Translations under genes and position numbers: made by a program
The notes under the pieces: model-generated
Told to the model about the DNA's origin: nothing
Databases searched by the model: none
The model's input: the letters and a program-made list of their open reading frames with translations, nothing else
Part shown: in pieces, positions 38,711 through 47,244 of the stretch
How the letters are laid out: every line of letters starts with the position of its first letter
How positions within the stretch are numbered: position 1 is the first letter of the stretch
DNA from: Bosea sp. NBC_00550
GTDB taxonomy: Bacteria; Pseudomonadota; Alphaproteobacteria; Rhizobiales; Beijerinckiaceae
Length of the DNA stretch: 64,000 nucleotides
Assembly (NCBI RefSeq): GCF_026020075.1
Contig: NZ_CP102772.1
Span: 3,632,501-3,696,500 of the forward strand
Direction: 5' to 3'

Positions 38711-39172
38711 TCATCCCCCCATCGGCTTGCGCGGCGTCGGCCGCCAGCCCGGCGGCGCCATCTCGAAGCCCTTGAATTCGAACCCCGGCGCGACCGTGCA
38801 ACCCACCAGCGTCCAGGCGCCGAGCGAGGTCGCGCTCTGCCACCAGCCGGCCGGCACCACGAATTGCGGCCGCTGCCCGGCGGCGAGATCGGTCCCGACA
38901 TGATGGGCCGCGGCGTCATGACCATTGGGCGATACGGTGATGACCAGCGGCGCGCCGGCATAATGATGCCAGATCTCGGCGGCATCGACGCGATGCCACT
39001 CCGAGGTCTCGCCGGTATCGAGCAGATAATAGATCGCGGTCGAGAAGCCGCGTCCCTCCGGCCCGGCCGGATCGCGGAAGGTTTCGCGGTAGTGGCCGCC
39101 CTCGGGATGGGGCTTGAGCTCGAGCAGCCGGATCACCTCGGCCGCCGTCAGGCCGTCGAGCCGCATCGTCAT
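38711..39172 (-). CDS. Cupin-fold DUF985 protein
   Basis: 153 residues. The signature LKPHPEGGHYRETFRDP near the N-terminus, then AIYYLLDTGETSEWHRVDAAEIWHHYAG and a C-terminal VAPGFEFKGFEMA, define the DUF985 cupin family. His residues in the middle (WHRVDAAEIWHH) could bind metal. Function not established; middle gene of the gloB operon. Confidence 0.92.
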   Translation of the reverse strand: MTMRLDGLTAAEVIRLLELKPHPEGGHYRETFRDPAGPEGRGFSTAIYYLLDTGETSEWHRVDAAEIWHHYAGAPLVITVSPNGHDAAAHHVGTDLAAGQRPQFVVPAGWWQSATSLGAWTLVGCTVAPGFEFKGFEMAPPGWRPTPRKPMGG

Positions 39173-39174
39173 GG

Positions 39175-39939
39175 TCAGAACCGGTTCTTGGCTTCGCGCA
39201 ATGCCGTGAAGACCTTGTCGGCCGGAGCGCCGACGAGCCCCACCGCAGCGGCCAACGCGCCCTCTCCGGCACGGAAGAACGGATTGGTCGCCTGCTCTTC
39301 CCCGACCGTGGTCAGGGCCCAGAAGCGGCCTTCCGCCTTGGCCGTCTCGGCTTCGGCGAAGCGGGCGGCGAGCGCGGCGTTGGCGGGATCGACCGAGCGG
39401 GCGAAGCGGGCATTGGCGAGGGTGTAGTCATGGCCGCCGAGCAGCCGGGTGTCGCCCGGCAGCTCCATGAGCCGCGACAGCGAGGTCCACATCCGCCCCA
39501 TCTGGCCCGGCTGGACGCGCCCGCAGCCCATGACGAAGACGACGTCGCCGACGAGCGCAAGCTTCGCTCCACGCCCGACATAGCTGAGATGGCCGTCGGA
39601 ATGGCCGGGCGTATGCCAGATCTCGAAGCGCTCGCCACCGAGCGAGACGCTGTCGCCCTGGCCGATCACCTTGTCGAGCGGCGCGCTGGCGCGGGCATCG
39701 GCCGGTCCGACGACGGTGGCTCCGGTCGCCTGCTTCACCTCGTCGACGCCCTGTGTGTGGTCGTGATGGGCATGGGTGATGAAGATGTCGCTGATCGTCC
39801 AGCCCTTCTCCCGGGCGGCCGCCATCATCTCGCCGGCATCGGGCACGTCGATCGCCGCGCAGGCTCCCGTCGCGGGATCGTGGAGCAGCGCCCCGGCATT
39901 GTCGCTGAGCGTGCGAAAGACGTGAAGGTCGAGCGGCAT
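39175..39939 (-). CDS. gloB: Hydroxyacylglutathione hydrolase (glyoxalase II)
   Basis: 254 residues from the ATG at 39939. The metal-binding motif ITHAHHDHTQG (T-H-x-H-x-D-H), HTPGHSDGHLSYV, GDVVFVMGCGR and LLGGHDYTLANARFA are all present, in the order expected for glyoxalase II. Splits S-lactoylglutathione in methylglyoxal detoxification, cytoplasmic. Divergent from a methyltransferase gene across 189 bp. Confidence 0.95.
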   Translation of the reverse strand: MPLDLHVFRTLSDNAGALLHDPATGACAAIDVPDAGEMMAAAREKGWTISDIFITHAHHDHTQGVDEVKQATGATVVGPADARASAPLDKVIGQGDSVSLGGERFEIWHTPGHSDGHLSYVGRGAKLALVGDVVFVMGCGRVQPGQMGRMWTSLSRLMELPGDTRLLGGHDYTLANARFARSVDPANAALAARFAEAETAKAEGRFWALTTVGEEQATNPFFRAGEGALAAAVGLVGAPADKVFTALREAKNRF

Positions 39940-40128
39940 GGCTTCCTCCGGCAGGGTCGACCCATCGGGTCGAACGGACGATCGGCCCCCTGCATGGGCC
40001 ATGCCCGGCGCTCGATCAACCCACCGCAGGCGCAGCCGGTGGTTGCGGCAAGAGCGGACGGCAAGTGCGGGCGGTCTGTGCGGGCGATCTCTGCGGACAT
40101 TCCCTTGCGTTCGGCGCTTCAGCGCTCC

Positions 40129-40908
40129 ATGTCAGGCGCCATGCCTCTCGACGTCGTCGACCTGCGCGCCTTCTATGCCAGCCCGCTCGGCCATGTGGCC
40201 CGGCGCTTCATCGGCCGGGCGATGCTTCGTTTCTGGCCCGACTGCGCGCGCCAACGCCTGCTCGGCCTCGGATATTCGACGCCTTATCTCTCCGTGCTCG
40301 GCCTGCAGGCCGAGCGCACCATCGCCTTCATGCCGGCCGCGCAGGGCGTGGTGAACTGGCCCTCGCCCGGCCTCACGGCCTCGGCGCTGGTCGAGCCCAC
40401 CCTGCTGCCGCTGCCGACGGCCTCGATCGACCGGGTCGTGCTCGTGCACGCACTGGAGGAGACCGAAAGCCCCGACGACCTGCTTGAGGAGGTCTCGCGC
40501 GTCCTCAACCCCGGCGGGCGCATGATCCTCGTCGTGCCGAACCGGCGGGGGCTCTGGGCCCGGATGGACGGCACGCCCTTCGGGCAGGGCCGGCCCTTCA
40601 GCCGCCGCCAGCTCGGCGCCCTCATGCGCGCCGCCGAGTTCTCGCCGGAGCACTGGGTCGAGGCGCTCTACGTCCCGCCGCTGCACAGGCGTCTGCTGAT
40701 GCGCTCGGCACCGATCTGGGAGCAGATCGGTGCCGGCCTGTCGCTGCCCTTCGCCGGCGTCCACGTCATCGATGCCACCAAGCAGTTCTACCGGCGCGCG
40801 CCCTTGCGCGCGACGCGGCGCAGCTTCGCATTGAGACCGGTCCTGCTGCCGCAACCGACGCCGACGCCCCGCGAGGCAAACCCGCCGGAGACGGCGCGGA
40901 CGGGTTGA
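40129..40908 (+). CDS. Class I SAM-dependent methyltransferase
   Basis: 259 residues from the ATG at 40129 (40141 also possible). The middle shows LLPLPTASIDRVVLVHALEETESPDDLLEEVSRVLNPGGRMILVVPN, split here as the strand-4 Asp and strand-5 PGG of a Methyltransf_11 fold. The glycine-rich SAM loop is weak (LLGLGYSTPYL). The C-terminus is Pro-rich. Often found beside gloB in this order, by recollection. Substrate unknown. Confidence 0.85.
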   Translation: MSGAMPLDVVDLRAFYASPLGHVARRFIGRAMLRFWPDCARQRLLGLGYSTPYLSVLGLQAERTIAFMPAAQGVVNWPSPGLTASALVEPTLLPLPTASIDRVVLVHALEETESPDDLLEEVSRVLNPGGRMILVVPNRRGLWARMDGTPFGQGRPFSRRQLGALMRAAEFSPEHWVEALYVPPLHRRLLMRSAPIWEQIGAGLSLPFAGVHVIDATKQFYRRAPLRATRRSFALRPVLLPQPTPTPREANPPETARTG

Positions 40909-41010
40909 CAATTTCGCCGGGGCGCGGCCAAGGTCCGCCGCCTTTCATGCCGGTTTTGCCCTAAACCGCCGTTCCGCCCGATTTTCGCGCGGATTCTGAA
41001 CTGGATCACG

Positions 41011-41964
41011 ATGCGTAGCTATCTGGATTTCGAGAAACCGGTCGCCGAGCTGGAGGCGAAGTCGGATGAATTGCGGGCCCTCGAGGCCCGCGGCGACGGC
41101 ATTTCCCTGTCGGAAGAGATCGGCAAGCTCGACGCCAAGGCTAGCCAGACGCTGAAGGACATCTATGCGGCGCTGACGCCCTGGCAGAAGACGCTCGTGG
41201 CGCGCCATCCGCAGCGTCCGCATTTCAAGGATTACTGCGCCGGGCTGATCGCGGAATTCACCCCGCTCGCCGGCGACCGCGCCTTCGGCGAGGACGAGGC
41301 CATCATCGGCGGCTTCGGCCGCTTCCGCGGCGAGCCGGTCTGCGTCATCGGCCAGGAGAAGGGCGATTCGACCGAGACCCGCATCCGGCACAATTTCGGC
41401 ATGCCCAAGCCCGAGGGCTATCGCAAGGCCGTGCGCCTCGCGGAGCTGGCCGACCGCTTCGGCCTCCCGGTCCTGAGCTTCGTCGATACCGCCGGCGCCT
41501 ATCCCGGCATCGAAGCCGAGGAGCGTGGCCAGGCCGAGGCTATCGCCCGCTCGACGGAGGCCTGGCTCGGGCTGCGCAGCCCGAGCGTCGCGCTCGTCAT
41601 CGGCGAGGGCGGCTCCGGCGGCGCCATCGCCATCGCCGCCGCCAGCCGCGTGCTGATGCTGGAGCATGCGATCTATTCGGTGATCTCGCCCGAAGGCGCG
41701 GCATCGATCCTCTGGCGTGATACGGCGCGGGCGCAGGACGCGGCCACCGGCATGAAGATCACGGCGCAGGACCTGCTGAAGTTCGGGGTCATCGACCGGA
41801 TCGTGCAGGAGCCGACCGGCGGCGCCCACCGCGACGCCCAGGCCGCGATCAGCCGCGCGGGCGATGCCATCGCCGCCGCGCTCGGCGATCTCGCCGGTCT
41901 CGGAGCCGAGGATATCGTCGCCAAGCGGGCGGAGAAATTCCTCGCGATCGGGCGCAATCTCTAG
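41011..41964 (+). CDS. accA: Acetyl-CoA carboxylase carboxyltransferase subunit alpha
   Basis: 317 residues, full length. MRSYLDFEKPVAELEAK and HPQRPHFKDYC at the N-terminus, GGFGRFRGEPVCVIGQEKG, FVDTAGAYPGIEAEERGQAE and VIGEGGSGGAIAIAAA are diagnostic AccA strings, with SPEGAASILWRD near the end. With AccD it transfers carboxyl from biotin to acetyl-CoA in fatty-acid synthesis. Cytoplasmic. Confidence 0.99.
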   Translation: MRSYLDFEKPVAELEAKSDELRALEARGDGISLSEEIGKLDAKASQTLKDIYAALTPWQKTLVARHPQRPHFKDYCAGLIAEFTPLAGDRAFGEDEAIIGGFGRFRGEPVCVIGQEKGDSTETRIRHNFGMPKPEGYRKAVRLAELADRFGLPVLSFVDTAGAYPGIEAEERGQAEAIARSTEAWLGLRSPSVALVIGEGGSGGAIAIAAASRVLMLEHAIYSVISPEGAASILWRDTARAQDAATGMKITAQDLLKFGVIDRIVQEPTGGAHRDAQAAISRAGDAIAAALGDLAGLGAEDIVAKRAEKFLAIGRNL

Positions 41965-42161
41965 GCAACATCGGAGCTAGATATCTCGCACCAGCGAAGG
42001 CGAGGCTTCTTTACCGGCCGTTGACCATGTGGCCAGACTCACCCTGCCTATGGTAAGGAACCCTCAAGCCTAACGCTTCTACAACGAGTCGACGGGCACA
42101 ATTTGGCCGTCTTGCGAAGTCACAGGTCGCACCCCGGCCTGCCGTTCGAGGGATTGACGAC

Positions 42162-43592
42162 GTGGCACTCAAGCAACTCGCACTCGTGGCTTTTGTTGCA
42201 TTGACCGTGGCGGCCTGCGAGGAGGACCGCTATCGCGGCGCCGCGCGCCACAACATTCCGATTCCGAGCGCGACCTATGCGCTGATGTCCGAGAAGGGCA
42301 TGAGCAAGGACCAGCCGATCCTGATCCGCTCCTACAAGAAGGAGTCGGAGCTCGAGGTCTGGAAGCGCAAGGCCGACGGTCAGTACACCCTGCTCAAGAC
42401 CTTCCCGATGTGCCGCTGGTCCGGCCAGCTCGGCCCGAAGGTCCGCGAGGGCGATCGCATGGCGCCGGAAGGGTTCTATGCCATCGCTCCCCAGCAGATG
42501 AACCCGAACTCGTCCTATTACGTCTCGTTCAACATGGGCTATCCCAACGCCTATGACCGGGCTCATAATCGCACCGGCGCCCATCTGATGGTCCATGGCG
42601 CCTGCTCCTCGGCCGGCTGCTATTCGATGACCGACGACCAGATCGGCGAGATCTATGCGCTGGTGCGCGAGGCCCAGAATGCCGGCCAGCGCGCCGTGCA
42701 GATGCAGGCCCTTCCGTTCCGGATGACGCCGGAAAACCTGGCCAAGCACCGCCTCGACCCGAACATCGCCTTCTGGAAGAACCTGAAGGAAGGCACCGAC
42801 TATTTCGAGGTCGCCAAGGACGAGCCCGCGGTCTCCGTCGTCGGCGGCCGCTATGTCTTCAACGGCGGCTCGACCCCGGCAGCCGTCGCCGAGAAGCGCC
42901 AGAGGGACGAGATCCAGGTCGCTTCGCTCGTCGCCAAGGGCACACCGGCGATCAAGCTGATCTATGACGATGGCGACCAGCACGCCTCCTTCAAGCAGGC
43001 GCTGATGACCGGCGGCTCCGACGCGCTCAACCGCTCGGCTTCCTGGGCCTCGAAGGATGTCGGCGTCAGCCGTGCCGATGCCCTGTCGGTCGGTCCTCGG
43101 GTCGTCGTCCTCGACGACAAGGGCAAGGCGAAGGCGACCGTCCGCGCCGCTTCGGCCGATAACGACGCCGTTCTCGCCGCGATCGCCGCAGCCCCTGCGG
43201 AAGAAGCTGCAAAGCCCGACGCTGCCAAGGTCGAGGCGAAGCCGGCCGCCGCACCGCGCCCGGCGGCAGCCCCGGCCGCTACCCAGCTCGCCAAGGTCGC
43301 ACCCGGCAACGCCCTGCAGGCGCCGGTGCTCGCGAGCGCGGCCTCGAACCCGGTCGCGCCGACCGAGGAGAAGCCTCTGCTGCAGCGCGCCCTCAGCTTC
43401 ATGCCGGTCTTCGGCGGCGGCTCCAGCGCCACGGCCGATCAAGGCGTGGCCAGCGCTCCGGTCGCGTCCGTCGCGCCCGCGACACCGGCCGCCACCAGCG
43501 CGCCGCTGCCGCCCCGCCGCGCCAACGGGCTGAAAACGTCGAGCCTCGACCAGTCGACGGCGGGCTATGCGAGCCAGCCGGCGATGCGTTGA
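42162..43592 (+). CDS. Lipoprotein murein L,D-transpeptidase (YkuD/YafK type)
   Basis: 476 residues from a GTG start behind GAGGGA. The signal ends with lipobox TVAAC. The YkuD domain spans about residues 40-180: GPKVREGDRMAPEGFYAI, then HGACSSAGCYSMTD with His145 and the nucleophile Cys153. The C-terminal third (from about 340) is an Ala/Pro-rich low-complexity tail, longer than in E. coli YafK and probably disordered. Acts in the periplasm on peptidoglycan cross-links or lipoprotein attachment. Confidence 0.92.
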   Translation: MALKQLALVAFVALTVAACEEDRYRGAARHNIPIPSATYALMSEKGMSKDQPILIRSYKKESELEVWKRKADGQYTLLKTFPMCRWSGQLGPKVREGDRMAPEGFYAIAPQQMNPNSSYYVSFNMGYPNAYDRAHNRTGAHLMVHGACSSAGCYSMTDDQIGEIYALVREAQNAGQRAVQMQALPFRMTPENLAKHRLDPNIAFWKNLKEGTDYFEVAKDEPAVSVVGGRYVFNGGSTPAAVAEKRQRDEIQVASLVAKGTPAIKLIYDDGDQHASFKQALMTGGSDALNRSASWASKDVGVSRADALSVGPRVVVLDDKGKAKATVRAASADNDAVLAAIAAAPAEEAAKPDAAKVEAKPAAAPRPAAAPAATQLAKVAPGNALQAPVLASAASNPVAPTEEKPLLQRALSFMPVFGGGSSATADQGVASAPVASVAPATPAATSAPLPPRRANGLKTSSLDQSTAGYASQPAMR

Positions 43593-43674
43593 GGCCCTGC
43601 CCGGCCGCCGTCACGTCGTGACGCAAATGCAACAGCCGGACAGATAATCGAGACTGCCTGTTTTGCAGGCGCGA

Positions 43675-43706
43675 AGACCTCCCCCTGGGAGGTCTTTTGC
43701 TTTTTC
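43675..43706 (+). terminator. Rho-independent terminator after the L,D-transpeptidase gene
   Basis: AGACCTCCC and GGGAGGTCT form a perfect 9-bp stem with a 3-base loop, followed by TTTGCTTTTT. Confidence 0.85.
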
Positions 43707-43806
43707 CGTGAGCGAAGCGCCCAAAACCTCGTCTTGCCGCCAAGCCGGGCTCGCCCGTTTCATGGTGCGACAGCGCAAATCAACGCGCGGCGAGGGGTTT
43801 CCGTAG

Positions 43807-44712
43807 ATGTCCGATCTTTTCCGTTCCTCGATTATGGGACTGGCTTTGGCTGCCGCCGTCGGCGCGGCGCAGGCCTCCGACCTGCCGAGCAAGAAAGGGC
43901 CGCCGCCCGCGCCCGTCGTCCCCGCGATCACCTGGTTCGATATCGCGGTCAGCGTGAAGGGCATGACCGATTATAATTTCCGCGGCATCTCGCAAACGGA
44001 CCGCAAGCCGGCGATTCAGGGCGGCGCCGAGCTGCAGATCTACAACAACATGTTCTATCTCGGCGTCTACGGATCGAGCGTCGACCTGGCCACCAGGCCC
44101 GATGCCGAGATCGACTTTTATGCCGGTGTCCGCCCGAAATTCGGCGATCTCGCCTTCGATTTCGGTGTCTGGCAGTACTACTACCCCAGCGAGAAGCAGC
44201 TGATCGACGCTGCCGGCGTGTTCTGGACACCGAAGAACACTGACTTCACCGAGGTCTACGGCAAGGTCTCCTACACCTTCGCCGAAAGCCTGACGGTGGG
44301 CGGCAACGTCTTCTACGCCTGGGACTGGCTCGGCACCGGCGCGAGCGGCACCTACGCCTCGGTGACGGCGAAGTACAACCTGCCCTTCCTGGAAGGTCTC
44401 TCGGTCTCCGGTGAGTTCGGCCACTACTGGCTCGGCACCACCAACCTCGCCATCTGGTCGACCGTGCCGCCGACCAATCTGCCCGATTACAGCTACTGGA
44501 ACGCCGGCGTCTCCTACACCTGGAAGAACGTCACCGCCGACCTGCGCTACCACGACACCACCCTGTCGAAGAGCGAGTGCTTCCTGCTGACCGCCGATCC
44601 GCGCGGAATCTCCAACGGCACGGGTCGTTCGAACTGGTGCGGTGCGGCTGTCGTCGGAACGCTCTCCTTCGACATCACCGCCAGCAGCGTCGGCATCTTC
44701 GCGCCGAAATAA
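43807..44712 (+). CDS. TorF-family putative outer-membrane porin
   Basis: 301 residues with a signal peptide (SIMGLALAAAVGAAQASDLP). FDIAVSVKGMTDYNFRGISQTDRKPAIQGGAEL at the start of the mature chain is the TorF signature, and the rest alternates aromatic and small residues as in a beta barrel, ending SSVGIFAPK. Two Cys near the C-terminus (ECFLL and NWCGA) may pair. Located in the outer membrane; solute unknown. Confidence 0.92.
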   Translation: MSDLFRSSIMGLALAAAVGAAQASDLPSKKGPPPAPVVPAITWFDIAVSVKGMTDYNFRGISQTDRKPAIQGGAELQIYNNMFYLGVYGSSVDLATRPDAEIDFYAGVRPKFGDLAFDFGVWQYYYPSEKQLIDAAGVFWTPKNTDFTEVYGKVSYTFAESLTVGGNVFYAWDWLGTGASGTYASVTAKYNLPFLEGLSVSGEFGHYWLGTTNLAIWSTVPPTNLPDYSYWNAGVSYTWKNVTADLRYHDTTLSKSECFLLTADPRGISNGTGRSNWCGAAVVGTLSFDITASSVGIFAPK

Positions 44713-44736
44713 ACCCCGCTCCATCCGGACAAGCAC

Positions 44737-44770
44737 AAAGGCCGCCTCAAGGGCGGCCTTTTCCGTTTCG
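44737..44770. terminator. Terminator hairpin between convergent porin and AroM genes
   Basis: AAAGGCCGCC and GGCGGCCTTT pair over 10 bp with a 5-base loop; T-rich sequence follows on the plus strand, and the A-rich left arm gives T residues on the minus strand, so it may serve both genes. Confidence 0.8.
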
Positions 44771-44787
44771 GCGGATGCAGCCCGCCG

Positions 44788-45459
44788 TCAGACGATCTCG
44801 GAAACCAGCTTTGCGATCATGCCGTTGGAGAGGATGACCGGCAAGCCGGCTTCCGCCGCCTCGCGGCGATGTCTCTCCACGAAGCCCATGCAGTCCATCA
44901 GCAGGATTTGCGCGCCGCGTCCGGCCAGCTCCCGCGCAGCCTCCGCGATCGAAACGCCCGCACCACCATAGGGCGACGCCGCGGCATAGAGCGGCGCGCG
45001 GCCGAGCGGCGCCCATTTGCCGGCCTCCGAGGAAATCTGCTCGGCCAGCGGCACGATGATGCCGAGCTGCGCGCCCTGCGTCAGTGCCGCCACGGCCGGC
45101 GGCAGGATGCGGTCGGGTTCGACGAGGCGCGCCTTCTCAGTCGACAGGCTCGCAAAATGGCCGGTGCAGAGCATCAGGATGGTGCTGCAGCCCTCGGCCT
45201 CGAGCATGGCGAGCTTGTGCTGTGCCGCAGCTTCCGTTCGGGCGCGGTCGATGACGACCGCGCTGCCGTCGAGGAGCTTGGTGATCAGCACTGGCTGGCC
45301 CGGCTCCGTTGCGAAATCCCGTTCGATCTTGATGCGGCTCAGGCCGTCGAGAACGCCGGCATGGCGCTGTGGCACACTGGCGCCGATCACCGCGTCGAGG
45401 ATCGGCGTGATGTCGGCGCGTGGCGCCTGGCCGATCGTGAGGGTTCCCAGCTTGCTCAT
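44788..45459 (-). CDS. AroM-family protein
   Basis: 223 residues from the ATG at 45459 behind GGAGG. The opening LGTLTIGQAPRADITPIL matches AroM, and MLCTGHFASL, GIIVPLAEQ and LLMDCMGFVERHR follow, with Cys residues at places used by the Asp/Glu racemase and related folds. AroM's activity is not established. Its place downstream of an OPT transporter and an oxoprolinase-like gene hints at amino-acid or hydantoin metabolism instead of aromatic synthesis. Confidence 0.88.
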   Translation of the reverse strand: MSKLGTLTIGQAPRADITPILDAVIGASVPQRHAGVLDGLSRIKIERDFATEPGQPVLITKLLDGSAVVIDRARTEAAAQHKLAMLEAEGCSTILMLCTGHFASLSTEKARLVEPDRILPPAVAALTQGAQLGIIVPLAEQISSEAGKWAPLGRAPLYAAASPYGGAGVSIAEAARELAGRGAQILLMDCMGFVERHRREAAEAGLPVILSNGMIAKLVSEIV

Positions 45460-45518
45460 GATCCCGTCCTCCATAAAAGCGAAGGACCCGGGTGGCTTTC
45501 CGCCCAGGTCCAACTTGT

Positions 45519-47191
45519 TCAGCGCTTCCAGAAGTTCTTCGAGACGGAGTCGAAGAACGAGAAGATCGCATCGCCCGCGATGACGCCGGCGGCAAAGACC
45601 TCCATGTCGCCCTCGCCGCTCGCGCCGCGCAGCTTCTCCCAGATGACCCGGCAGAGGATGCCGGCCAGCACCGCCCAGCCCGCCATCGGGAAGTTGATCA
45701 GCAGGCCGGTGGCAAAGAGCACGCCGATCTGCCGCTTCGGCCCCCCGATGAATTGCAGGATCGCGCCGGGTATCGCCCAGAGGAAGAGCTGCCAGGCGAC
45801 TCCGGGCGCCACGCCGGCCTTGATCGTCGCGGCATAGACCTTGTTCACGGGGGCGACGAGGTTCTGGTCGAAGAAGGACTGGTAGGAGAACAGGACGACC
45901 GCACCGGCGATGACGAAGGCGAACATCGCGGCGAAGAGCTGCTGGCGGCGGCCTTCGCGCTCGAAGGCGGGATCGGCGCCGTTGCCGCGCAGCAGGTAGC
46001 CGGCCTTCAGATCATAGCCCATATCGGCGAAAGCGGGCCCGGTCGCGGCGGAGAAGCCGACCAGCAGCGCCAGCGCCGGCATCGGAAAGCCGATCAACAT
46101 GCCGATGATCAGCGTGATCAGCGCGACCGCGAAAGCCGGGAACCAGCCGGAATGCATCGCGGCGAGGCCGACGATCAGCTCATGCACATAGGCGGCGAAG
46201 GCGGCATAGAGCACGAACAGGATGAGCATGCCGATCGACATGTCGCTCATCAGCCCGCCGACCAGCGCGATGAACACCGCGATGACGAGGTAGCCGACGG
46301 TGCCGAGACCGAGCGCGCGCTTCACTTCAGCGTCCGAGACGCCTGCGCCCACCTCGCCGGGCTTGGTCGGTTCCGCCCGCCGGAACAGCAGCAGCGCGAC
46401 CTGCAGCAGCGCGACGAGGCCGGCGCCGATCATGAAGCCGTGCGGGATATAGGCGGCCATCAGGTCGCCCTTGGGAATGATGGTCTCGAAGAGCGGCCCG
46501 CCGAAGAGCTGGCCGGAATAGCCGCGCAGCAAGAGGCCGATGCCGAACATCAGCAGCGCCCAGATATTGCCGATGAAGGCGACGCCGAAGGCCGACATCG
46601 GGATGCCCGAGACGGCGGCCGAGCCGGCGAAGCCGATCCAGGCCAGCGGAATCTTGACGAATGAGACGAGGATGCCGGTGCCGAACCCTACGCCCATCAG
46701 CACTGCCTTGCGTCCACCCTCGTCGCCGGCCTTGATCGCCTCGGCAGCAGCGACGCCCGGCGGCCAGGCGCCCGTCGCGGGGAAGACGCGGGAATCGAAC
46801 ATCCGGTAGAGCAGATAGGCGTCGAGCAGCATCGCGAAGAAGGCGCCCGCCAGCATCGGCAGCACGAGGTCCGGCCGCCCGAGCAGCCAGGGAATGCCGA
46901 CTGGCAGGAGCAGGCTGTTCGCCGCGCCGAAGGTGGCCGAGGAGATCGCGCTCTGGGCCAGGTTCTGCACATGGATCGAGCGGTAGCGCGTGAAGGCGGC
47001 AAGCGGCACGCGCGCCAGCGCCATGGCAGCAAGTGCGCCGATCAGCGAGGTGTTTGCGTGATGCCGAGCGACACCAGCAGCTGCATGCCGATGATCGCAC
47101 CGAAGACGCAGAGAATCGCGATGAGCAGCAGCGTCGCCGGTTCGAACAGGCTGGGGTGCCGCTGAGGCACCCCTTCAGTCGGATTGTTCAT
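45519..47191 (-). pseudogene. OPT/YSL-type oligopeptide transporter gene, frameshifted near the 5' end
   Basis: The intact 3' frame (47024 to 45519) encodes about 500 residues with many membrane helices (SATFGAANSLLLPVGIPWLLG, FAGSAAVSGIPMSAFGVAFIG) typical of OPT transporters. Upstream, an ATG at 47191 starts MNNPTEGVPQRHPSLFEPAT, then LLLIAILCVFGAIIGMQL, which is a normal OPT N-terminus but stops at 47042. Adding one base near 47055 would join LVSLGIT to NTSLIGALAAMALARVPL in a continuous first-helix/loop sequence. So either a one-base deletion has broken the gene, a sequencing error exists, or translation restarts at 47024 and yields a protein without its first helix. Confidence 0.85.
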
Positions 47192-47244
47192 GCCTCAGTC
47201 CCCTATTCGCCCCTTACGGGCTGTTTGCGTTTCGATCCTTGTCG

